From the NCBI RefSeq assembly GCF_900107975.1, contig NZ_FNVF01000002.1, positions 589,593-653,592 of the forward strand: a DNA stretch of 64,000 nt, in the 5' to 3' direction. Numbering within the stretch: position 1 is the first letter of the stretch; each line of letters starts with the position of its first letter. The translations under genes and the position numbers were made by a program. The DNA comes from Paenibacillus sp. UNC499MF (GTDB taxonomy: Bacteria > Bacillota > Bacilli > Paenibacillales > NBRC-103111). Shown here one piece after another: positions 1 to 7,129 of this stretch. Below the pieces are notes generated by a model, which saw nothing but the letters and a program-made list of their open reading frames with translations, was not told the origin of the DNA and searched no databases.

Positions 1-3000
1 GTCTCCAGATGGGTTCCCATACTGTTCTTAATCTTTTCAATGGAACTGTCGAGATGCCCGAGCGAGTAGCTGAGACCGTCTTTGCGCAGACGAAGGAGGG
101 AGTCGTACGAATTGTTCAGGGCTTCCGTCATCTCGTTAATTTTGTCACCGTTGGCGTTGTATGCGTTCTTGAGCATTTGAAGCTTATCGAACAAGCGCTG
201 CACTTCGTCCTGTTCCTGCTTGATCTGTTCAAGTTCCTTGTTCTTCGACTCGTTGGACCTTCCCTTGGCATCGTGTACTTGCTGGGAGCGGACTTCATAC
301 GATTCCATCACATCGGAGAATGACTTCGTTCCCTCGTTATTGGGGTCGAACCACGTATCGAAGTAATCCTGGTTGCTCAAGGAGCTTTTGTTAAAGCGTG
401 CCCCTTCCGTGCGGACGGTATCGGCTTGTCCGCGCATCTTATCGTTCGCCGCATTAAGCTCTTCCAACGATTTCTTCTGGGACTCGTAGAGGCGGGTGGT
501 TTCCGCAATCGCATCGTTATAGTTCTTGTTCTGTTCATGCAGCTTGATCTTCCGTTCGATCTGGTCATTGACGCGTTTGCGCGCTTCGTGTTCCTGATTG
601 AACGTGGTGATAAGCTCCTTGGTCCTATCTTTCTCTTCCAGAGCGTCTTTAAGCGCTTCTTCTTGCTTGGCGGGGGAGGAGGCGGAGGAACTTCCGCTGC
701 TCTTGTTTTTGCCGGATACCCCGAAAGAAGGGGAGTTGATGAGCTTCTTTAATGCTTCTATTTGTTCATTAATAGTGATGTAGCTTTCATAAGCATTTAT
801 AGCTCCATCGAATTTAGGATTGACTACAGCATCAACATAGCCTTGCTTTATAGCTCCCCATATACCCTTACTGGGAGTGTTAAACTTTTGCTTGGTTTCA
901 ATAAGCTCCGCTTTTTTTTTCTTTGCGTCTTCAATCGATTGTATCCCGCTGGCTTCGATCCCATAAGCTTGAAGACGAAGCAGGGAGTTATGCAGTGCTG
1001 CCGCGGATGATTTTTTTTCCTGCTCCAGATCGCTGATTGCTTTCTCTGCTTTCTTTTTCCGTAGTGCCTCGAGAGCATCCATCTCAATAGTGTATCCGTT
1101 TGCTGTTTTGATGATATGCCCGCTTAATTCGGGATATTTGATAATAAGTTCGGCTATCGCATCGGCAGAATACACTTGTTTGTCTTTGACGTCGCTTATT
1201 AGCTGGTTAAGGGGCCCGAGTTCTTCCTTCGCCTTTTTGGTAAGCTCGGAGAGGTCTTTAAAGCCCGAACCTTGCCGGTCTAAAACGGCGCCGTTTTGAG
1301 CCATCGAAGAGAATGTCTTAGCAAAGTTTGTTTTGAAATCAGCTAAAACGGTCGTGCCTTCTTTTGATACGCCATTTAAAGAAGTTAGCTGTCCAATCGA
1401 ATCATTGATAGACTTAGATGTAGCTTCAAGATCGGCTTTCAGTTTGGTGTTATTCGGATCGTCTTTTAACTGATCTTTTAACTCTTTATACCGTTTAATT
1501 AAGCTGTCGAGTCCACCGGTGCTGGACATCTGGGCAATTACATTATCCATGGATTTAAAGCTTTCAGACGGATCGATATCGGAAAAGGAGAGTGCTTTAG
1601 CCACTTGAGCAGCGACTTGTCGGGACTCGTCTGTCAGGGTTCCGCCGGAATCATTGATTTGATTAGATAGAGCTTGAAATACATCGGCGGAGTTTTTCTT
1701 AAGTTCCTGGCTGGCGTTCTCTGAACTTTCCATCCAATACGCCAGATGAGATTTATAGTATTTTAAATTTTCTTTGAGATTCTCAATTTCTCTGGATGAA
1801 AAATTGCCGGAGGATGATTTTGAAACAATCTGCTCTTCTGTGTTTTTAATGTATGTTTGATATTCGGAAATTTTTTCCGCAGCGGTGTCTTTTTTTTTGA
1901 TGGATTCTTTAACGTTTTTACGAATCGAGTTCCCGTTGCCTTCGACCTGATTTCTTAAAATTTGAGCTTCCGCTTCTTTTTGTCTTTTTAATTCTTCAAT
2001 CCGCTCTTTAATTAAAGTGGTGCTGTTGGAGTATGCAACACCTTGAGCATCTATACCGGTTGCAGAAACTCCGTATACATTAACCAGATCCGTTTCGATC
2101 TTGTGGAGTCTTTCTTTCTCGGCAGCGGTAAGTTCAGCCTTAGAACTTAGTTTGTCGTATTCCGCACTTAATCCGGACAACGATGAAATATTGGAATCAA
2201 TAGCGTTAGCGGATTTATTGTATTCATCCGAGAAGTTTTTTGTTTCTTCGCTTAATGAGAAGAGTCCTGAAATCAATTTCTCCACAACGACGCTTAAAGC
2301 TGCTACCCCAATGCCGATAAGGGTTGAGGCCGCAAAACTCCTTATTGCCACTTTGGCAATATCAAGAGCGGCAGACATACTCCCTAAAACACCTGTAAAA
2401 AAAGTTCCTTGAACGGCAGCTGTCCTAAAACTCGAATTAAGCATGAGTACGGCAGCCGAAAAACCGCCCAACAACAGGGGAATAGGTCCTACTAAATCCA
2501 CGAAAGAACTTAGTATATTTATCCCTAAAGCCATGACATTCATGAAGGTCACAATCGACTCGGACTGGAAAGAATTTTGCCACAGTCCTTCCAGTGCAAC
2601 CTTAAATCGGTTAACAGCGGCTTCGCTGCCTTCCTGCCACTGGGAAAACTGACGCTGGGTAATGCCTGCCGAATTTAAAGCACCTTTATAATACTGGAGG
2701 CTGTCTCCATAGCTTTCCATCAAGCTAATAAATCCTGCTTGTTGGCTAGTACCGGCAACGGTAGCCGCGACATACGATTTCTGCTTGGCCGTGAGTCCTT
2801 CCCATTTGCCCCCAAGTTCGTCCATGACGTCTCCGAAATTCCGGAAATTCCCTTTGTTATCCGTCAGTTTAACGTTAACGTCGGCTAGTGCCTTCGTCAC
2901 TTGGTAAAGCTGAGTATTATCTTCTTTATCGTAGCCGGTTTTTTTGAGCGACTGCATTCTGCTCAGAATTGTTTTGACTGAATTACCGATGGAAGAAGCA

Positions 3001-3716
3001 GAATCTTTTGTTTTAGAGGAAACAGCGGTTACCCAGGAACCAACTTTTTCAAAGTTAATCCCGATATCTCCGGCAGATCCGCCTATAATTTGCATGGCTT
3101 CACTGATTTCACCGGCTGAAGATGAACTGGCGTCGCCCAAGTAGGTTAACACGTCTGAAGCACGCACCATATCCACGTTCATCGCCGCCACAGCGGTTGA
3201 TAATATTTTGGTGGATGCCGCGTAATCCAGATTAGAAATTTTGGCAAATCGAATGGCATTTTCCGTTTGTTTAAACATTTCCTGCTGGCTTAGCCCTTGT
3301 CTGGCGTATTCGACGGCTACTTTAGCAACATCTGTGGAGCTCACGCTCATTTTTTGTCCAAGGGATTGTATGCGGTCTCCGTATTTCTGTACGTCTCTCT
3401 GGCTTTCATTAAAGACCATGGATAGCTGAGTCAGCGATTTGTTAAGATCATTAACGTAGGTTATACCCGCTTTTAAAAATAAAAACGCGGCTTCCAGAGG
3501 TTCCGAGCCCGCTAGGGTTTTAAATATGCTTGTAAATTTCTCCTTGAACTTTTCCGCAAAACTCTTCGTCTGTTCTTTATCCTCGGCAAGTTCGATCTTA
3601 ACTTTCAAAGTTTGGAGAGAAGATTTCTCCTGAATGACTTTAATCATTCGGTTAATTTCAGCTAAGGATTTATCCGGATCTACTGAGAGCACGGTTACGA
3701 TATTTAAATTGTTCAT
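1..3716 (-). CDS. Phage tail tape measure protein (C-terminus beyond window)
   Basis: An open frame runs without a stop from an ATG at 3716 to the left edge, at least 1238 codons. The start follows AAAGGAG with a six-base gap. After about 90 residues comes a TP901-type tape-measure core (rough residues 90-430) with phrases such as LSMVFNESQRDVQKYGDRI and AKVAVEYARQGLSQQEMF. A hydrophobic stretch follows near residues 395-440, and then long Lys/Glu/Gln-rich predicted coiled coil to the edge. In tailed phages the tape measure sets tail length and helps DNA ejection. The gene is last in the visible tail module, after the small chaperone-like ORFs, which is the usual order. The missing part lies outside the window, so full length and any lytic domain cannot be judged. 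Confidence 0.9.
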   Translation of the reverse strand, partial: MNNLNIVTVLSVDPDKSLAEINRMIKVIQEKSSLQTLKVKIELAEDKEQTKSFAEKFKEKFTSIFKTLAGSEPLEAAFLFLKAGITYVNDLNKSLTQLSMVFNESQRDVQKYGDRIQSLGQKMSVSSTDVAKVAVEYARQGLSQQEMFKQTENAIRFAKISNLDYAASTKILSTAVAAMNVDMVRASDVLTYLGDASSSSAGEISEAMQIIGGSAGDIGINFEKVGSWVTAVSSKTKDSASSIGNSVKTILSRMQSLKKTGYDKEDNTQLYQVTKALADVNVKLTDNKGNFRNFGDVMDELGGKWEGLTAKQKSYVAATVAGTSQQAGFISLMESYGDSLQYYKGALNSAGITQRQFSQWQEGSEAAVNRFKVALEGLWQNSFQSESIVTFMNVMALGINILSSFVDLVGPIPLLLGGFSAAVLMLNSSFRTAAVQGTFFTGVLGSMSAALDIAKVAIRSFAASTLIGIGVAALSVVVEKLISGLFSLSEETKNFSDEYNKSANAIDSNISSLSGLSAEYDKLSSKAELTAAEKERLHKIETDLVNVYGVSATGIDAQGVAYSNSTTLIKERIEELKRQKEAEAQILRNQVEGNGNSIRKNVKESIKKKDTAAEKISEYQTYIKNTEEQIVSKSSSGNFSSREIENLKENLKYYKSHLAYWMESSENASQELKKNSADVFQALSNQINDSGGTLTDESRQVAAQVAKALSFSDIDPSESFKSMDNVIAQMSSTGGLDSLIKRYKELKDQLKDDPNNTKLKADLEATSKSINDSIGQLTSLNGVSKEGTTVLADFKTNFAKTFSSMAQNGAVLDRQGSGFKDLSELTKKAKEELGPLNQLISDVKDKQVYSADAIAELIIKYPELSGHIIKTANGYTIEMDALEALRKKKAEKAISDLEQEKKSSAAALHNSLLRLQAYGIEASGIQSIEDAKKKKAELIETKQKFNTPSKGIWGAIKQGYVDAVVNPKFDGAINAYESYITINEQIEALKKLINSPSFGVSGKNKSSGSSSASSPAKQEEALKDALEEKDRTKELITTFNQEHEARKRVNDQIERKIKLHEQNKNYNDAIAETTRLYESQKKSLEELNAANDKMRGQADTVRTEGARFNKSSLSNQDYFDTWFDPNNEGTKSFSDVMESYEVRSQQVHDAKGRSNESKNKELEQIKQEQDEVQRLFDKLQMLKNAYNANGDKINEMTEALNNSYDSLLRLRKDGLSYSLGHLDSSIEKIKNSMGTHLE

Positions 3717-3763
3717 TTCGTCACTCCTTTCTAAAGATTGTTAAGCCCCGATTGTGTTTTCCG

Positions 3764-3934
3764 TCATTTCCCGGCCGTTTCGGCCGAATCGGAAACAGAC
3801 TCATCCAAAGGCTGATGCAGGACTGTCCTGATCTCATACATGGCATCCTGCTGATCGAAGCCTTCCAGAGGAGTTTTGTTCAAAAACTTCAACAGGTTCA
3901 TCACCATATTGGGCGAAAGCTCATATCTAGGCAT
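3764..3934 (-). CDS. Small phage ORF between chaperone-like gene and tape measure
   Basis: 56 codons starting MPRYELSPNMVMNLLKFL, with a good GGGAGG ribosome binding site 8 bases upstream. It overlaps the end of the preceding 159-aa ORF by 8 bases. The frame stays open further upstream, so a +1 shift from the 159-aa ORF could also fuse the two. Position immediately ahead of the tape measure is where many siphophages keep the second tail-assembly chaperone product. Function is inferred from position only; the short protein has no motif I recognise. Confidence 0.65.
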   Translation of the reverse strand: MPRYELSPNMVMNLLKFLNKTPLEGFDQQDAMYEIRTVLHQPLDESVSDSAETAGK

Positions 3935-4406
3935 CGGCTTGGCCTCCCGCGGGGGAATCGGCTGCGAAGTCTTTTTGCAAAGATGCATCCACTTCTGCCG
4001 TCAAGCTTGTGATGCTGCGCTGTATTTCCTCGAATACGCGCTCTACCTCGGAAAGTTCGAAAGCATCCATAATGGTATCCAAGTAATTGGCGTCTTTGAG
4101 CTGACGAAGCATATCCAGATGCTCTTCGTAGGTCTTGGCGTTGGTCTCAATGGAAGTAAAATGCCGGATGACAAGCGCAACCGTAAGTCCCATTGCGGCA
4201 CCCGCGTCAAAAGGTTTGGCTTCTTTCATGGCCTGCTGCATAAGGCCGATAAATTCGGCCGTTAATTCATTGACCTTGGACGGCCGAAAAACAACATCCA
4301 GGTCAAGCTTGGATTGATCCAGCACGATTCGTTTTTTGTCTTTATAAACCTGGTTGTTCTGTCGTTTGACCTGCGGCAAGGACAAGTTCTTTTCTTTCTT
4401 GGTCAT
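3927..4406 (-). CDS. Putative phage tail assembly chaperone
   Basis: 159 aa, predicted mostly helical, with a Lys-rich N-terminus and an acidic C-terminal half (for example DAFELSEVERVFEEIQRS). AAGGAG lies 12 bases before the ATG. It sits between the tube-like gene and the tape measure, the position of the G-type tail assembly chaperone that keeps the tape measure soluble during assembly. No catalytic motif is visible. The assignment rests on order, size and composition. The stop codon overlaps the start of the 56-aa ORF, and a run of five C residues near 3948-3955 is a conceivable slip site. Confidence 0.6.
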   Translation of the reverse strand: MTKKEKNLSLPQVKRQNNQVYKDKKRIVLDQSKLDLDVVFRPSKVNELTAEFIGLMQQAMKEAKPFDAGAAMGLTVALVIRHFTSIETNAKTYEEHLDMLRQLKDANYLDTIMDAFELSEVERVFEEIQRSITSLTAEVDASLQKDFAADSPAGGQADA

Positions 4407-4481
4407 AATGGCACAGCTCTCCTTATCGGTTAAATAATCGGATTCAAGAACCCGCTATCCAAGTCCCTCAAGCTCGTTATT

Positions 4482-4511
4482 TAAAAAAAGGACAGAGGGA
4501 AGCCCTCTGTC
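4482..4511 (-). terminator. Rho-independent terminator after tail tube-like gene
   Basis: A 10-bp perfect stem (GGACAGAGGG / CCCTCTGTCC) with an AAG loop starts 10 bases after the stop of the 258-aa gene. Read on the minus strand it is followed by seven T. It divides the tail module into two transcription segments. Confidence 0.9.
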
Positions 4512-4521
4512 CGGTCTGTTC

Positions 4522-5298
4522 TTAATCTTCGTGCACGATCATGTCGTATAGAGTATCTACGCCGTTCACTTTAACCGGGAACACGTCGAATACAAGCGTC
4601 AAGCTGCTCGGGTCGCCGGTAGGGGAGTTCGTGATGGTGAAGTTAGGCTGAAGCTTCGCTTTGAAGTACTGAAGCTGAGCGGAGACCATTTCGCCGGAAA
4701 CTTCATCCGCATACACGGTGTCGCCGACCAGAAGCACATACGGAGGGAATCCTTTGGCGGTAAAGGACAGCTTGTGCGCGTCCGTAGCCAGCTGACGGTA
4801 GTAAACTTCGACTTCCGCACCAATGGCGACACTGGCCGAAGCGGCAAGCTTCAGCGTATTCGTCGTAACGGTTTCTACGTCCTGACCTTTGCCGAGCACG
4901 CCGTTGACGTATTCGAATACGGCTACGTCTTTATTGGTGCCCACTGGAGTCTTGCTCAGCTTGATTTGTTTCTTGCCTGTGCCGTCGTCTTCGACTTTCA
5001 GCACTTCACGTTTGTAAATTTCATGAGAGCCCGATACGATATCTTCGCCGGCCAGCATGGCAAGCTGCTGCATCGTGAAGATCTTGGTTTCGATCGTGAC
5101 TTTGGTTTCTTTGTCACCGTGCCATGCGATGCGGCGGGCATTGCCGGCACCGCCGCGTGCGTACACCGTAGCGGCTGTGTTTTCCGTCTGGGCGGAAGTG
5201 GCGTAGTCCATTGAGAGAAGCGGGGCTTTCGTCGCAAAGTTGAAAATTTGAAGATCCATGATTTCTCTGGATCCGTAACGTCCGAGATTAAGTGCCAT
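4522..5298 (-). CDS. Putative phage tail tube / major tail protein
   Basis: 258 aa with a strong AGGAGG site 10 bases before the ATG. The composition is typical of a structural beta-rich protein: many Val, Thr and Ala, few Cys, no membrane segment. The N-terminus includes MALNLGRYGSREIMDLQIFN; the middle includes phrases such as SHEIYKREVLKVEDDGTGKK, and the C-terminal end is DTLYDMIVHED. It has its own terminator, as a highly expressed structural gene often does, and lies two genes upstream of the tape measure. A tail-tube role is inferred from position and composition. A capsid or other virion protein is possible. Confidence 0.55.
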   Translation of the reverse strand: MALNLGRYGSREIMDLQIFNFATKAPLLSMDYATSAQTENTAATVYARGGAGNARRIAWHGDKETKVTIETKIFTMQQLAMLAGEDIVSGSHEIYKREVLKVEDDGTGKKQIKLSKTPVGTNKDVAVFEYVNGVLGKGQDVETVTTNTLKLAASASVAIGAEVEVYYRQLATDAHKLSFTAKGFPPYVLLVGDTVYADEVSGEMVSAQLQYFKAKLQPNFTITNSPTGDPSSLTLVFDVFPVKVNGVDTLYDMIVHED

Positions 5299-5359
5299 AA
5301 TAGTAAATCCTCCTAAGATTGTGGTTGTTTGTTTTTTTGGGATAGTCTTTCTAGCGGGG

Positions 5360-6079
5360 TTATAAACGGCTTTTTACTAGCCATTCGGGCAGCTGCTCGT
5401 CTTTGCCCAGATAACCGTTAGCCCACACCCGGAGCAGGCGGGTATGCTGTTCCTTAAGGTTTAAACGTTCAAATTGTTCGTAAACCTGGTAAATGGTCAG
5501 CTGGCTGACGTTGAAAATATGGATCCCGTTTCCGTCGGCATTGCAGAGGATGGACAGAATGTCTTTGAGACCCAGCGAATCGGATGTGTTTGTTTTCTTG
5601 TACTGATCTCTCAATTTTTGCAGCTTGTTGTACATCTTTTTGGCTTTGTCGTTTTTGAATGAAACCGTCTGCTTATCCTGATCCGAAATTCCGTTGGTCT
5701 CCTGAATAACCGAAATGAAATTTTTATAGTTCTTTCGGTTGACCGAGGTATCGTTTGTTCCGTAGAATCCGCTTCTCTCTTCATCGAAAACAATCGGTTG
5801 TTTCGTAAAGAAGGAGAGCGCTTTGGCGATCTCATTACGAATGGGAACGGAGGCCGTCAACAGTTCGAAGGCATCCGCCTGCTGCAGAAGCTCAACGTTT
5901 GGCTCGGGCATCCGTAGCAGGTATTTCAGCACGTTTTCTTTGTTAAAAGTGGCAAGCGTCAAATAGATGTTGTAAGCAACTTCGCCCAATTCGGCGATTT
6001 CATGGATCGTGGGAGAGTGGATAGGCAGACCCAGCACATCAACAGGTTTTCCTAAAAAAATACCGAGACGATTGTCCAT
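5360..6079 (-). CDS. Phage structural or assembly protein, function unknown
   Basis: 239 aa, first gene of the tail segment after the terminator at 6204-6238. The N-terminal phrase HSPTIHEIAELGEVAYNIYL resembles helical assembly proteins found next to tape measure genes in some Gram-positive phages, from memory of such families. The middle is Lys-rich (KNDKAKKMYNKLQKLRDQYK) and the C-terminus ends LPEWLVKSRL. The ribosome binding site is a weak GGAG about 12 bases upstream. A short reading frame of about 14 codons with a good AAGGAAG site precedes it and may couple translation. No specific function can be assigned. Confidence 0.5.
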   Translation of the reverse strand: MDNRLGIFLGKPVDVLGLPIHSPTIHEIAELGEVAYNIYLTLATFNKENVLKYLLRMPEPNVELLQQADAFELLTASVPIRNEIAKALSFFTKQPIVFDEERSGFYGTNDTSVNRKNYKNFISVIQETNGISDQDKQTVSFKNDKAKKMYNKLQKLRDQYKKTNTSDSLGLKDILSILCNADGNGIHIFNVSQLTIYQVYEQFERLNLKEQHTRLLRVWANGYLGKDEQLPEWLVKSRL

Positions 6080-6203
6080 TAGATAGCTCTACTCCATGTA
6101 CATGATAGTTTGTTGCTGCAAGAGGGGAATCACCTTCCTTTCGAAGTGCCGGCGAACTTTAAAGGAATCGGGAATACATAAAGGGAAGCGGGAGAGCTTC
6201 TTG

Positions 6204-6238
6204 AAAACAAAAATACACCCGTCCATTTAGGTGTATTA
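6204..6238 (-). terminator. Terminator between zinc-ribbon gene and tail module
   Basis: Stem AATACACC / GGTGTATT with a 10-base loop, followed on the minus strand by a T-rich run (TTTTTGTTTT). It lies 50 bases after the 276-aa gene and separates the polymerase operon from the tail genes, so the tail genes need their own promoter. Confidence 0.8.
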
Positions 6239-6287
6239 TTGTAATTATTTATTTTATTCCCATTCTGATAAATACCGGATAACGACT

Positions 6288-7118
6288 TCACTTCTTTCTT
6301 TTTCGATTCATGCTCTGCGTCTGCCACTGAAGCTGCTTGCCTCGTTTGCAAGGATCGCAGTACTGCTTTTTGCTGCTCTTATAGATGAACTCTTCACTGC
6401 AAACGATACAGGGTTTCCTCTTCAAGGGCTTCGGCCTGCGGTCACGGATATAGTTCAGCATGTATCCCGTCAGGCACCTGCAAAAGTATTTGATCGCATA
6501 GTTATCTTCACTCCACCCGTCTATGGAAGCTTTTATTTCCCAACCGTGCCTGGATTCATATTCTTCTATAGTTACATAGTTGTCCATAATGCGCCGGATA
6601 AACCCGTTAATAAGTTCTTTATATTCCGCCCAGGACAGCTCCAGTTTATTCTCCAGGCATTGCTTACGGATACGCTCAGCCGCCGCTAATTCCCTGCGTA
6701 TATTATCCCGGATGGTTTCAGCGTCTACATTTTCATCGTCTTTCAGTTTCTGAACGGCTTTGTAATATTCTTTCTTGGGGGTCTGCAGACAGGCATAGTA
6801 GGTTTTATCATAATAAACATCGGGATCGCAGAGCCGCGCATATACATTATTCACATGGATGCGGATGTAATCGACAGGTTCCAGACTGCCTTTATAGTAG
6901 CTTTTGGCCACTGTATAAAGAGTCCGGTTGTATTCCGAGAACAAATCCGCCAGATCCGGACACTTCCCAAGCAGGGAAGCATCTACTTTAAAGGTGTAAA
7001 ACCTGGAATAATTTTTTGAGGTGCAGCCGCTTTGCCACAGAAGGCGGATAAATTCACGGGCAAGCTCTTCCTTATGAGAGGAAGCGGCGTAATCTTCCAG
7101 AAGCTCGTTAAGAAACAT
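6288..7118 (-). CDS. Phage protein with C-terminal zinc ribbon, partner gene of the YonO-like polymerase
   Basis: 276 aa, starting 11 bases after the stop of the RNA polymerase gene and therefore very likely co-transcribed with it. The first 230 residues are Tyr-, Lys- and Glu-rich and predicted helical, with no motif I recognise. The C-terminus carries four cysteines at 237, 240, 254 and 257 (CX2C-X13-CX2C), a zinc-ribbon pattern, followed by a basic tail ending NRKRKK, suggesting nucleic-acid or protein binding. A role as a specificity or accessory factor for the polymerase is an inference from gene order only. Confidence 0.65.
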   Translation of the reverse strand: MFLNELLEDYAASSHKEELAREFIRLLWQSGCTSKNYSRFYTFKVDASLLGKCPDLADLFSEYNRTLYTVAKSYYKGSLEPVDYIRIHVNNVYARLCDPDVYYDKTYYACLQTPKKEYYKAVQKLKDDENVDAETIRDNIRRELAAAERIRKQCLENKLELSWAEYKELINGFIRRIMDNYVTIEEYESRHGWEIKASIDGWSEDNYAIKYFCRCLTGYMLNYIRDRRPKPLKRKPCIVCSEEFIYKSSKKQYCDPCKRGKQLQWQTQSMNRKRKK

Positions 7119-7129
7119 CGGATCGTCCT

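Noticed and set aside
6130..6351. 73-codon minus-strand frame after the zinc-ribbon gene
   Set aside because: It overlaps the zinc-ribbon gene end and crosses the terminator; no ribosome binding site.
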